A stretch of DNA of 64,000 nt, from NCBI RefSeq assembly GCF_963662255.1, contig NC_085059.1, positions 10,015,234-10,079,233 of the forward strand, in the 5' to 3' direction. Each line of letters starts with the position of its first letter. Positions within the stretch are counted from its first letter, which is position 1. Below the pieces are notes generated by a model, which was not told where the DNA came from, ran no database searches, and worked only from the letters and a program-made list of their open reading frames with translations. This DNA comes from Cinclus cinclus. Lineage: Eukaryota > Chordata > Aves > Passeriformes > Cinclidae. Positions 23,581 to 36,800 of this stretch are shown one piece after another. The position numbers and the translations under genes were made by a program.

Positions 23581-26276
23581 GGGCAGGTTCTTTCCTCAAA
23601 GCTGCAGTGAAGTGAGTAATTCTGAGTTTGGGTCAGAAAGGGTCTCAGAATTTGGGTGTTGAGGCACCTGAAATGCAGGTGTAGGATGGGAAGGGGGAAC
23701 CATAACACGGTGTTAATTAGCCTGTGCAGCCCTTGGGGGACTTGAGTGTCTGGGAGGGTGTAAGCAATGTACAGTGAGATGCCTGGTGCTGGTTGGTATA
23801 GAAATGCTGAGAGGAGGAGGAACAGCTGAAAAATCTCAGAAGTTCAGTAATGCGTCCTCAGAGTCAATTCGTGTGAATCTGTTGCTGATGGTGAGTTACC
23901 TGTGTCCCCCTTACAGAAATATGGAAGGGTCTGTTTGCAGGGGGATGGTATTTCCCTTTCACAGTAAATGGCCGTAAATCTGAATATGTGGACTTCAGAT
24001 ATGGAAGTCCCAAGTTTCATGCCTTCCTGTTCCTACCTGAGCTCTAACAGGAGAGATTCTGCATGACAAATTATTGTCCCTTTCAGGATGATGGATTTAG
24101 ATTTTCCTGTTGGAGAGGTACTGTTGAAGAACAACTCAAGATGAGCAGAGCAGAGGAGAGAGAAATCAGGCATGGTGATGAGAGGTTCTGACTGCTTTGG
24201 ACAGGGCTGTAGCAGGGATTAGAAGCTGCGTCTCTCATTGTGCTCCAAAGATGTAAAATGTCCACTAATACAGGTCTGGTTTTGCTGTTTCTTTCTGTCT
24301 TAGTGGAATCTTGAGCCTTCAACATACTTCAGACTTAGACTTGTTTGCTGGCTGTGCTGAGTGAACAGTTCATCTCTATTTCTCTTGTCTGCTGTCTCGG
24401 CTCTAATAAAAGGCAATGCATAGTTGTGTTTCCAAACCCCAAGTATTGCTACATGGGGGATATTAGAGGGTGTTTATTGGTAGCTTTAGCTGCACATTCC
24501 TGCAGATGATTCTTTGGCAGATCCTACCAGGGGGAGCAGATGGAGCATCAGACAAAAGACCGCCAAAGGCTAAAATTGCCAAATTCTCATTTTTGTCTGG
24601 AAAAGCAGACAGCAGTTGGTAATTTCTTTTGAAGTTTTCCACCTGGCTATTCTCTGTACCAGCCCCACAACAGCACTGCTTTAATGATTGATCTGTTCTG
24701 TCTCTCTTTTCTGTGGATAAAGAGCACCAGTTCTGCAGGGAAAGCAGAGGCTGAAGATGGGATAACTTGAGTCTTATAGATAGTACTGAAGTGAGGAGCT
24801 GCTGGGTGCAGGATGCTGACAGGGATGTCTGTGTCAGGGACATAGAACATGAGAAGCAAAATATTCCAGACTCATAAGGAAAGCTCAAATATTACTTTCT
24901 TAGCTCACTATTTAAAGTACCGCATCTTCTTCTGAAGCTTCTGAAAGGAGAGCAAGATTTCAGGCTTTCTTTTTCAGTAAAGACTGAAGAGTCAGCACAG
25001 TTGCTTTGTTACTCCTCTGCGATATACTGTTGCCCCTTATTTTCAAGATTATTACAAGCTAGGAGGCAAAGTATTTCAACTTTAAGACTCGTTCATGATT
25101 TCAGAGACTAAAAATATTTATATTAATTGCTGACTGTCATTTTCAAATCAAAAATGTCTATTGACTATTTCACTTGTTTGTGTGTATAAATGCATCTTAT
25201 TGCATCCTAACAGGAGTTAAATCAACTGGCACAAAAATAAGGCTAGTACTGTAGGATATTTGAATAATTTATTTCCTTTACTCTGAGTTTTGACACTTCA
25301 CGATATGTTTGACATGGCCTCTGCATTCAATTTACTACATTGCAAATTAGAAACTTTAGTAGTGGCTTCTTATGTAAAAATTGCACTGTTGACTCTATCT
25401 TGATAATCTAAAATTAGCACAACATGAGAGAAATTATCTAAAATCACAGTTCTTGATTTATAAAAGGACAATTAGTATTTTAAAGAATGAAATTATGCCT
25501 CTGTCAACTACTGAACAGCTGTGAAACAGTGAAATAATAGGAACTGTGGGAATCCTCAAAATCAGAGGGTTTTGGGAAAGCTGCAAAAAAGCAGGCCTCA
25601 GAGACAGCAATCTGCAATTAGAGCTAAGTGGAAAGCATAAGGCGTGTCAGCAGAAAAGTTATATGAGATGTAGAAAGCAAGGACAAACAGAACAATGGTC
25701 TGTGTATTAACACTTGGCTAGAATAACTCTCTAAGCTGCAGAAAAGTATATCTAGCACGATATTAGGAAGGTCTAAGCTTAATCATGGAGCTCTGTGCAT
25801 TGTATTTTAAGGCTTACAAGTAGGCATTGTATTTGAAATAAGTGAGCATTGTTTTAACCAAAGGTACTTGGACTTATAGTGGTTGGATAAAACTACTAGT
25901 CAATATGTTTTTGCATTTGTGATTGGTCTAAAAACTTTCAAAGTGTAACATCACATTCTCTGGCTGTTGCTGAGGATGTGAGCTGCTGGCATCTTCCTGC
26001 TGTCCCAACCGTGCAATAAGACTGATGCTTGGGAGGAAAAAAAATAATAAAGCAGCTTGAGATGGGTTCCACAGCAGTCCCATCCTGTTCATGATTCTGT
26101 ACCTTGCTGGCATTAGGAACTGGTATCTAACACATTGTAAGTGCTCCATATATATAATACAGATAAATGCAACATTATAATTACATAGCAATTATTTACA
26201 CTAACATAAATTCTGTGGTTATCAAAATTAATGACCAGCATGACAATACTAATCTATAATGCTTATTTATTGAGGT
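23581..26276. other. Flank without recognisable genes
   Basis: Downstream flank of GABRB2. The part at 23600-24900 is somewhat GC-richer, and both strands have short open frames (a 141-codon minus frame at 24463-24888). None has a recognisable domain or exon structure. Confidence 0.5.
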
Positions 26277-26277
26277 G

Positions 26278-26339
26278 AGCTCCAGTAAAAGTGCAGATGA
26301 CCACAGCTTAAGGCCATGAGAAAACTCTTTCAATAGTGG
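26278..26339 (+). repeat. 62-bp direct repeat, copy 1
   Basis: It matches 27906-27966 with about three substitutions and one single-base indel. It begins AGCTCCAGTAAAAGTGCAG and ends CAATAGTGG. Origin unknown. Confidence 0.85.
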
Positions 26340-27129
26340 ATGAGTTTAATGTTTTTATAAATGATCTCTTTTATCTTCACACTTCATGTGTTAAACTACA
26401 ATTTTTGTTAGTAGAGAAGCAACAGAAGTTTTAATGAGAATGAAAAAGCAAGAGAAGGTGTGTGTAAGCTGTTTGATGTTAAGATGAGGGGTGATGGTGT
26501 AAAATACTTAAACGACTGTTAAAAGGAAGAGAAGAGAAAGAAGTAAAAAGAGGGGAGACAGTAAGAGTGAGCAAAAAGGAGGAGTGGTTTACTAAAAAGA
26601 GGTATTAAATTGAGAGCAAAGAAATGAAAAGGCTTTAGTTGTGTGTTAAATTAATCATTATGTTAAGCTTACTTTAACTATACCTTTTATTCTTCATGTA
26701 TGTCAAAATTAATTTATTGTGTCTATCCCTTTCATGTTTACCCATGTAGCATTTTGTGTGAGTTTCAAAACAATCTAATCGGAGATCTCAGTTTTGTATT
26801 ACAGGGGAAAAGCAACAGAGACAAACAAGGCAACAACTCAAGCCAAATTAGAACTGAGCCACACTTGCCAAATCCCCGCTGCATTTCTTGATTTAAAGAC
26901 CCTGACAAACTGTTTCTGAGTACCTAGCAGAACAAAAGAGAAAAAACACAAAAAGCAAGAACAAAAGATTAATTGAAGGGATATTTCAAAATAAGAGCCT
27001 TTCCATTGAGACTGTTTGTTGTCCCAAGTTTAGCTAAAATTACTAGGTTTTATAATTGTTGTGTTAATAGTATTCTACTGTTCTTTGTTAACGTTTCCAG
27101 GAATTCCTTTATGAGTTGTCATAATCCCT
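26340..27129. other. Flank, partly purine-rich, no gene seen
   Basis: A/G-rich stretch at about 26420-26620 on the plus strand, otherwise AT-rich unique-looking sequence. No coding signal. Confidence 0.5.
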
Positions 27130-27792
27130 TGTCCTGGTTTAGGGCAAATTTGGGAGGAAACCTCTGAATGCGGTTCCTCTAGGAAGCAGATTCAAGCAGT
27201 CCCTCCCCCAGCTGATTCAGGGAGAAATATTTCCTCGGAGAGAAGTGGAAAAAAGCTGTTGATTTAACAGGCAAAGCATTCCCAGCACAGAAATGAACAA
27301 CACTAAACAGCAAAACCTCTCTCCACTCCAAAGAGATGACACATTCAGAAGAGTCCCTTTCCTGGGTTACAGCCCAGCTCACTCAGGCTGTTCCCAGTCC
27401 CTCTGGCACTGGGAAATGTCACAGCCCAGGCCAGGCCTGGTGGGACACAGGTGTGAGCTCCCAGTGCTCCTCTGGGTTCTCAGTCCGGAGCAGGTTTGAA
27501 CAATTCCAGGAAAAAGGAAAGAAAATCCACAGTCCAGGGAACTTTCTCTGCCTCAGCTAGCCAGAAAGAAAACAAACCAAGAGCCAAGGAGAGCTCTCTC
27601 CTGCTGCCCACTGCAGACAGCACAGCCTGTGTGAAGGATGCAGGGCAGCAAGTGCAGTCTCTGATAACAAACTCTGCATCTCTTCTCTCTCCCTTCACTG
27701 CTGGAACCAGCCTTAGAGCTGCAGAATTCAATATCCAACACCAACAGAACAGACAACTGGGGATACAAGCATCATAAAGTCACCCCAAGACA
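27130..27792 (-). mobile_element. Solo LTR (avian ERV), 663 bp
   Basis: The segment starts TGTC and ends GACA, a perfect four-base terminal inverted repeat of LTR type. Its GC content is distinctly higher than the flanks. Read on the minus strand it begins TGTCTTGGGGTGACTTTATG, a start I associate with songbird ERV LTRs. The only flank match is a poor four-base one (CCCT/CCCC), so the target-site duplication has decayed or the ends are slightly off. Open frames inside it are incidental. Confidence 0.62.
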
Positions 27793-27905
27793 CCCCAACG
27801 TAAGTTATCCAATAGGTACTAAGTAATTGTAATTAAAAAAAAAAAAACAGTTTGTGTTCCTATCCTAAGAAGACAAAAGGGTTGGGGGGGGGGAAAGTTT
27901 GGGTT

Positions 27906-27966
27906 AGCTCCAATAAAAGTGCAGATGACCACAGCTTAAGGACATGGGAAAACTCTTCAATAGTGG
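27906..27966 (+). repeat. 62-bp direct repeat, copy 2
   Basis: Counterpart of 26278-26339, lying about 1.6 kb away and just beyond the solo LTR. The similarity stops at both edges. Confidence 0.85.
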
Positions 27967-28039
27967 TAAGTAAAAAAATCACCTCCAGAATCTTCCAGTT
28001 CCAGTATGCTGATCATTGCCAGAAAATTCTCTGCTTCCC

Positions 28040-28375
28040 TTGTTGTCATGGGTTCCTTTTTGCTGCAAAAAATTTAATATTCCTGATCTCTCTTCTTTAT
28101 TGGACCCCCTCCCTAAACTCTGCCCTAATTCCTCTCCTCCTCCAAGTTTATAAAACACCCCTGACACGCCCTAACTCCTGTTTTTTGCTGTTATTCCCTC
28201 GTGCATGGATCAAGCCTCCCTGTGCCCTCTTTTCCAGTTCATCCAGTACAAACTGTTGGGCTTGCTGTTGGCTGTTTCCTGGTATTAAGGTTTTTTAGTT
28301 CCCAAACAATCGGGTCATATTTTCTTTCTGCATAAAATCACCCAGTTCAGTGCAGCCACTGACCTTAATAGCTGG
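28040..28375 (+). mobile_element. LTR-like promoter segment (fragment)
   Basis: A C/T-rich stretch leads to GTTTATAAAACACCCCTG (TATA box near 28148). About 110 bases later come a retroviral R/U5-like piece (GGTATTAAGG) and a CCCAAACAATCGGG motif. A TG start could be at 28043 (TGTTGTCATGGG). The right edge and target duplication were not found, so boundaries are approximate and identity as an LTR is inferred from layout. Confidence 0.38.
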
Positions 28376-31300
28376 GCTAGGATCAGAGGCTGCACTTCTT
28401 ATTTTTGAGGGATATCTGGAACGACTCATTTATTATGGTGTTCGTATGAGTCTAACTAAGGGATATCTTTTTCAAAAAACACCTGGCAGTTATGTGAAGA
28501 AGTATGGGTTAGCTATTCAAGTGATGAAGATTACTTATACAAAAGGAGATTTGGTTCCCTTGGCTGAGACTGGGACAGGTTTTTTAGGGAAAGGGGGAGT
28601 GTTTGTTTCAATGTTAGGACAAAACTTTTGAATACATCTTACTCTTGGAATGAAAGTATTTTCTCTCTTTCTGACAGATTGTCAGAGCTGATATACTGCA
28701 TTCATTTTGGCATTCTAATGGCTAAGGGCATGCTTCCAGCTGGAACCACTTTTTTAAAAAAAATTCTCTTTTTTGGAAAAAATATAGCTTTGGAAACAAA
28801 GCTTGCTTAAGTTCCCTTACAAATGCTTTAAATCGTGTAAACTGCCCATTTTTTGTTTTGGTGGTATTTTGTTTTCAGATGGGACTTGAGTTTGTGTGTA
28901 ACTGTGGGTATTTATGTTCACATGTACTCACATTTCTCAGCTCGGTTGATACATCTGAAGTCTGCTGCTTTCTAAGCCTGTATGAAACTGGACTGTGAAC
29001 TTTGAGATCCCCTTGTTAAACGTTCCCAAAGATCTTTTCTGAAGAATCTGACTGATCATGTTAGTCTTTAATCTTCAACCCTTTGTTGAAATTTCATGGC
29101 ATTGATGCTTATGAAGGCGCTGTGAAGAGACATCACAGGCAAGCACAGGAGTGCAATGTCATCATGCAGGAGATGGGATGAAGTCCTGTCACACGCTCTT
29201 TGACAGTAGCAAAAAGGGAAAGATGTGCAGTGATCAGCACACAGCACAAAAGCTAATGTGGTCATGATAAGGTCAGTGCAGTTCCATTACAGAGGGTGAT
29301 ATTTCCACTTTCGTGTCATGCAAAGAAATTTTTTCTTCAGGTGAGAACACATTGACTTGAGAATGAATGTTGATAATAAACAGATCAAAACCTACATGTC
29401 AGGGCAACAAGATTTATCTGCAAGATTTGCAGACAAATTGGGTTGGTTTTGATGTGCTTCTGTGTTTTAGGTTATGAAAAATCAAGGGTTTTTATTGCTG
29501 CTGTTGCTAGTCATCATTCAAAAGACACCTGAACTGGAAATATGTGTCAAACAGGAAAAAAATTGCTGCACAGAAAAAGGGGGGAAAGGCAAAAAACAAA
29601 CAAACAGACCAACAAAAAGAAAAGCCCAACCCCCCCCCCCCAAAAAATAAAAACAAATTAAAAAACACTGTGGTGAAATCCAGCAAATTCCCTCCCATCC
29701 TCTCAAGCAGCCATGAAGTGCAACATGCACAATCTAACTTTTCTTCTTTTTAATCCAACTCATAACATACCCTAAAATTGGAAGGTTTTAAGACTGTAGG
29801 AAGGAGAAATTTTTTACTTTCTCCTTCCCCAGCCTTAATTTTAATGTGTGTTTTGGTTTTTTTTCTTAGATTAGTTTGTAAATTTAGTGTGATAATTTGG
29901 CTAATTCCAGTGAAAAATGTAAGCCTTACTTGGTTTTGGAAGGGTCTCTGGATCTCTTTAAGAAAAGGTTAAGCCTTATTTATTTGCTTCATTACTACCC
30001 AAAGCAATATGATTACTTAAAAGGTTTGACATTGACACTGTTTAAGGGTGAGAGAAAGAGATGGGGAAATCTTTCTATGAGGTCCAGACAAAAGGAAGAA
30101 ACATAAAAATTGAAAGGAAAGACAGATGAAAAGTAAATGTTGTTTCCTTACTCATGCTGTAAGATTTTAAGGTAAATACTATCTGCTCCTCTGGCATAAG
30201 ATGTTTCCCTGTATTTTAACTGCAGTCCAGCCATCCATCACCTGGGTTTTCCTATTTCAGACTGGTTACAGGAAAGTGATATGAGATAATAGCTCCTGGT
30301 GTTATGAAAGGAAAGGATGTCCAACATCCAAGTCCTTACATTTTCCTCAGATGTGTCTTTTACATTTGACAGTACTTGAAAACACATTCCAAATCCTGCT
30401 CCCTTTACTCTTTCCAAAGGATTTCCAAAGGTGTTAAGCACCCATATCCATTTATTGTGCACACCCTGAGAAATATTCGAGGTTTTATCAATGGAGGAGG
30501 GGAGGGAAGAACTTTCTCCTTTAAAAACTGAGATAATAAGACAAATCTTACCTGTTCCCCTCTAAATCTTTTCCCCTGTAAATGAAAATGCTTTGCCTCG
30601 ATTTTGCAAGCACTCATGCATATTGTTGAAATAGAAACTACACTTCATGCAAAATCTGTACACTGCTGAGAAGAGAGTTGGCTTTGCTCATTTCTGCAAG
30701 AATTAAAGTGACTTATTTAATTCTAATGAAACAGAATGATATGGACATTGGAAAATAAAAAAAGTCAAACTGTAATATCCCTGCACCATTCTTTAGCAGA
30801 GGCAGAATGCCTCTTGCCAGATTCTGTGGTTGAGACCCAGTTCTGAAAGAGGATAACAATTGTGTGCAAGCACTGACACTTTGCTACGAGGAATTAAATT
30901 AGGATTACCAAAGCTTTTGCATATTGTGAATTTGGGAAAAAGTTCTGTGATTTCCAAAAACATTTGTTTGTTGGATAGTAAACCTGCTATCAGATTGGGA
31001 TTTGCCTCAGGTTTGCATCCCATGTAGCATCCTCCTCTTCTCTCCTAGACACTTTACCTCCACTATTGTTGAATTAGTTGTTAACTATCATATTAATAGT
31101 ATTGCTATACCTGTGAGTTAATTATATCATTAATTGCTAACTGTAAAGTATTATGTAACTAGAGCACTTTGTTACTGTTATTTTGAAGGAACAGGTGACA
31201 GAATGGGAGAATGTTAAGTGAAACTCTCAGGTTAATATTATCTTCAATAATTTCTCATGTCATCAAAGGCTTGTAAGAAATGAGGATATAGAAATGAAGT

Positions 31301-33040
31301 TTTCAGGCCTTGAAAAGCAAGAGGTTAACCGAAATTTTCATTAATTACAAGATGTGCAGATCACTCCACTGAATGGACATGCTAAATATGCCCTCATGTT
31401 TTGGAAAAGAGCACCTTTAATCTGCTTATAATTAGCCATCCTCTGTGCAGGTTGTTAGATAACCAGTCCCTGGTAGCCATGAACAGAGCAAATAGATACC
31501 CACCATCTACCTGCAAGGACTCTGTGAAATAAAGAAGTAAAAGATACATCAAAAATAAAGAGTGCCTTTGTAGACAGCTGGGGCCTAATTAATTTGCAGC
31601 TCAGCTGAGGAAGGCAGAGCTCTTGGCCCTGCAGGTATCACTGGATTTTTTTACTGCACCAATTATGATAAAGCACTGCCAGCACAAACAGCAGAAAGGC
31701 AATTGCTATACACTTGGAGAAAAGGGTTGCTAGTTATTAGTCTTCTGGAAAAGCTTATTGTGATCCTTTGTATTTTTTTCTTTATTTTTAAGTTCTTACT
31801 GTAGACAAACAGGAGATTTTTCTGTTTTGACTTTTTCCTTTCTGATTTCTAATTTCCTTTCTAATTTCCAGACCAATAAACTGACCTCCCTACTGTTCTG
31901 TCTGATCTCAGATAAGTGAGATCTTCAACATGATGTTCCTATAAGTAGAGTAACATTCCTTATCTCATTGGAACCAGCTCCTTTTCTGACTGCTATGGTT
32001 CATTATGGTTAGTCCATTATAAATTACATGGTGTCTCCAGAGACCTGTTCTATACTTGAAATATCACAAGACAGCTGCCATGCATAATGCTGCAGAGAGC
32101 TGCTAAATTTATACCCACTAAAAATGTGCTTTATGTTGAAGAGTGACCCACTTTAACTTTGATGCATAAATGGGTTGGTTTTCATTTTCTTTTAAGTATT
32201 ATCTGTTAGCTTCTGTTTGTCCACACACTTCACTTGCTCAGAAAAGACCTTAGAAAATCTGTTATTTGTGCTTGGTGTATTGTGTGATTATCATTGTTTT
32301 ATAAAACCTGGACATATTTCCAAATTCCCTTAGAGACAGAGCATGCAAAGGGCAATTTTTTTTCTGCTGGCCCATGTAAATTCTATCAGACTCCATAAAC
32401 AGGCAACAGTGGTAGATTGATTGGCTCCTGGAGCTTATGGTTTCCTCTGCTGCTAAGCAGTTTGCACAGCAATTAGACAGAAAAGACTGTATCTATATAT
32501 TAGGATAACACAAGTTATCCTAACATACAGATAATGGCAGTTTACTTGTATAATTTTCAAATGTGCTCTATGAGACAATTTTAAAAGCTTATTGCCTTTT
32601 TTTGTTTATAAGAATCCTTCAAATTCCAGCTTGTTTTTAACAATATCTAAAAATCCAAACATAACTCTGATTCCATGTCAAATTTTCATCCTCTTAGGGG
32701 GGAGAAAGGAAGCAGACTTACACTCAAAATGCCTTCAGGACACTGTGTACTATAAATCCTTATCTACAAGAAGTACATCCACAGGAATTCTGCCATAAAG
32801 CTTACTTAAAATAAAAAAAATATACAGTAAGACATTTATGCCATTAATTGATATGGCTTCTTCACAGGGTTAAATAGCTGATAATGTATTCCACTCTGTA
32901 GAAAATTACAGTAGTTTATAAACAGTGAACATAGGGAAGAAAAGAGGCAAGAAAATTTGAAAATTTTCTAGTTTGATTTTTTTTCTAAATCACCTTAAGA
33001 TGTCAAAAATGGTCAGAAGCAATTTTATTCTTTTCAGCCC
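28376..33040. other. Flank without recognisable genes
   Basis: It begins with an unclassified open frame (28350-28631, 93 codons) treated under findings. It also contains a C12 homopolymer (29630-29641) within an A-rich run. The rest is AT-rich with no coding signal. Confidence 0.5.
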
Positions 33041-33079
33041 AGAAATATCTCCTTGGTCCTAAGTGATCGCACACAATCT

Positions 33080-33142
33080 AAGAAGTTGGACTAGATGATT
33101 GCTGCAGGTCCATCCTAAAGGAAGTATTCTATTCTGTTCAAT
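33080..33142 (+). repeat. CR1-type 3' end fragment
   Basis: AGTTGGACTAGATGATTGC followed by GCAGGTCC and GTATTCTATTCTG resembles the conserved CR1 3' tail in diverged form. Short and diverged. Confidence 0.4.
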
Positions 33143-33354
33143 TCCTTTTTGTCCTGAGAAAATGGCCTGGTAACCACTGGTCCTGAAAACCGTGGAACTG
33201 ATGTACTGTGATAATGAACTCTTCTGGGCCACATACTCAGTCTCCACTCTTGGACAGTGTCTTAGGTTACAATGTAAGGTGTAACCAAAAGTATTGGATC
33301 TACCACAGTCTTCATAAGTTGCTAAAACAGATGGGGAAGTGTTCCTCATCTCCT

Positions 33355-33820
33355 CCATGACTCATCCCTGGTAACTCCCTGCAGGGGTCAGTCTGCACTA
33401 ATGGGCCATCGAGTCTCCCTGCATGACTCCTAAATCATCCCATCACCCCACTGTGAGATGATCCACCTAGGGGGAAAAGGTAAGCATTCCTACCTGGATA
33501 TAATCTGAGGCTTGGAACACCACAGGCAGCCTTTACCTGCCAGATTCCCAGAGGACAAAAGCTTGATGGCTACCACTGGATCTTCAGAGGAAGACCAGAG
33601 CCTTCCACAGGATCACAGTCTCAACACAATGGCATCTACCACTTTAACAGGGCTGCAGGCACCATTTAATCACACTGCTGCCACCACCACCCTGACCAAC
33701 AGGGTGTCAGGTTGCATCCTGACTGTCAGTTTAAGCCAGTGTTATATGCCTTTATTTTTCCTATTAAATTGTAGTTTAACTTGGAATCTCCCACTGGTTT
33801 ATTTTCAAACTAGTACAGAC
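33355..33820 (+). mobile_element. ERVL-type LTR fragment (avian)
   Basis: The region contains motifs I associate with avian ERVL-like LTRs. In order: GGGGTCAGTCTGCACTAATG, a short ATGATCCACCTAGGGGG segment, CAGGATCACAGTCTCAACAC, ACCAACAGGGTGTCAGG, and near the end CCTATTAAATTGTAG (ATTAAA poly(A) variant). Exact ends and the target duplication were not resolved. A 109-codon open frame across it (33512-33841) is not a gene. Confidence 0.55.
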
Positions 33821-36800
33821 AGGCGGAGATGGGTGATGTAAGTTCTCTTCCTCCAGATGTCCTGGCTTCATGTATTATATTTAGCAGAATGTTGGGCTAT
33901 GGTACAGTGGTAGCTTTTGCAGTAGTAAATGCCAAACTGTCCCCACTCTTACCCCTTCTTTTTCTCTTGGCGTCCTTATCAAGAGAATAATAATCTCTCT
34001 TTTTAAAACAGAAGGGAACTCTGGAGTTACTTAGGAATCCAGGGCAAGGACTCCTCATTGTCTCTGTATGCTCCTGCTGTTTCACTATTCAAAAGACAGA
34101 ATATCATATATCTCAAAGTTTTAATTTAAAATTCCAAACTCAGAATGGTTATCCTGATGTTTTTACAACATTGTGTGTCCCCTCTTCTGATTTTTAAAAT
34201 GGATTTAAATTAGTTGTGTTCGTTGCCAGCAATGCACATGAAGAGTTGCATTGAATGGAATTTAAAACACATTTTCAATGTGTGAGGGCTAAATAAGGTT
34301 TGTTCATGTGAAGACTTGAAGTGGTGCTAAACTACACACTAAGATATACTCTCTAACAAATACTTTTCTTGCTCAGGCAATTTGCTAAACTTGTCCTTCT
34401 CTGCTTGCATAAAAAACCCTGTTTATGCAGTCGTGTTTGCAAATTCTTTTGACTTTAGAGTATTTTAGGGAGAAGATACACATAAGTGAGGGTCAAAGAA
34501 ACGTACATACATATCACCATTTCAAATGAAGTTAGTGAAAATGTCAGGAGTCTGGGGCAAAAAGTCTGGAGGCTTTAAAATTTGAACCTTGTAGGCTGTG
34601 TGGAATCTGGAAGCTAATAAGCTCTACTTGATCAGTTTGGCCTCAGGGAAGTTCATGCATAACCTGGAGGTTTGTAAATAATAAAAAAAAAAGGTTTTAA
34701 TGAAGAACCAGAGTGGTCATGGTTAGCTTTTGAATGGTAAAGGTTAGTGCAAACTGCCTGGTTTTTGTTCATGTTTGGGCTACTCCTGGATAGGAAAATA
34801 GTTCAGCAATCTAATTAGAAGTCTTGTCAGACTTGGAAACACCAGGATTTCTTGACTAGATCTGATGACTCCACAGAAGGTATTTAAAATAGTTCAGAAG
34901 AATATTAAAAAGGACCCTTTTCAGTACTGTAAAAGAGAATGAGAATATGAATTTTGGGTTTATATTCACACTTTTGCTGGGAGTAGTAGTTTCCTACCGT
35001 TGGAAAGCATCAGCTTTGCAGAAGGTGGCCTGGGAGATGTGGGGACAATCAGCTGAGTTCAGCTCTGCGGTGTGACCTTGAAACTGTGACACGAGTTGTG
35101 TGCTGGGCAGTGCTAGCAAGGCTTGAGGCAGCAGCCAAAGGAGAAGGTCTCTCTTGGCATATGATGGCTGTGTTTAAACAACACCCAGTGGTCAAAAAGT
35201 CCTCTTTAAAAAAAAAACAAAAACAAAACAAAACAAAAAAAAAGGAGTGGTCTGTTCATAAACTGTTGCTCCAAAATCAAATTGATCATTTTGCCCCATT
35301 TCTCTTTTTCATTTCATTGATAAAGGTATAGAAAATTTCAGTGCAACTGGAATTACTTCATGTTCAATATAAACAACTTAATTAAGCTCATTATTCATTT
35401 AAGTACCTCCTAAAATTATGGGTATGTTCTGTATTTAGTTTCACATTACTGTGGCATAAGAGGAATAATTGAGAGAAAACTTCTATTCTTCACTAGACTA
35501 TCTCTACTCAATTTTGTGGAAGTCTGAATTGAATGTCATCCCAGTGCTAAAAAAATGAAGTATTTAGAACAATTTATGTTATTTGAAGAAATAAGCTACA
35601 TTTAATGAACAACTCTGAGTTCAAGCATTTAGTTCAATTACATGAAACAAAATCTTACCTGCAAAAGTGTGATTCAGATCTTTAAGCACTGTGCATTTTC
35701 TGGGGATTTAGGCTTTAATTTTCAAGCTAGTTTTTTTCACACAAGCAACATATCGCTTTGTGGTTTGCTCTTGTTTTGGCAGGAGCTGCATGAAAGAATC
35801 AATTTTTACTTGATTTGTCAGGCAGCTGCTGTCCTCCATCTTAATAACTGCTGTCTTAGCTACCTCTCAGGTCCCTCGTATGTCAATATATTATCACAGA
35901 CCTGCCACTTTTCTAGGATAGTAAGGGAAAAGCTGCACTTTTCCCAGTTTTCATTCCATAAATTCATAAATACACTTTTTGAATCCATATAACCAGGATT
36001 AATGCCATGTATTAGCAATAATCTCCATAGTTACGTTTGTGTGAAGTTGCTTCTAATTTTGGTTTGAATTTGTATCCTAGTAATCTTGTTACAAAGAGTA
36101 AATATTGCTGTTAAGCTTTCTCATAATATTCATAATTTTATACATCTCTGTTGCATCTCCCTTTCTTTTCTCTCTTTACCTGACTAATCATACCACCAAA
36201 GTCTTAAAACATGAAAAGAAAGATCTCTGACTTTTGGCTGTACACTCAGCATATGGTTGTGTTAGAATTGTTAACAGAAGTATCACAGAAAATGTCAGTT
36301 ATAGGACCATTATTTTTTGGGAAGCTGAAACCAAGAAACAAATAACTTTATGCTGGATACAGCATTTTAGCTGCATCCTTATTTTCATTAGCTTTAAAGA
36401 ATTTGCTTTAGAAAATTATTTTATCATTTGTGATAGTCTGAGCCACTCTGCATATGAAATTGTGGGATACAAATATGCACTGAAGAGAACTTTGAGGCTG
36501 TGGTCACATGCATATTCTGGTGATTAGGAGAGAGGAGGCTGAAATGGTCAGGTGGCTCAGTCCAGGGGGTGTTGTGACAGCTGGGGTGTCAATTTTTTAT
36601 TCATTAAGGGAGAAAGCTTTTTTTTTAATGCTTTAAGCTAATCTCTTGCCACTATTTTTTGAAAACTTGTCTGCTAAAAGTGACACCAGTTCGGTTGCAC
36701 TTCAGTGAGTGACAGCAGAAAAACTAGTTACTTTTACTTACTAAAACTCATGGGGTTTATGATAATAATAGAGTGGTGGATGAAAAATGGACATGACAGC

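Noticed and set aside
27179..27777. Several frames of 60-90 codons on both strands.
   Set aside because: They fall within the GC-richer solo LTR and are not genes.
33512..33841. 109-codon plus frame.
   Set aside because: Lies within an ERVL-type LTR; no retroviral protein motif.
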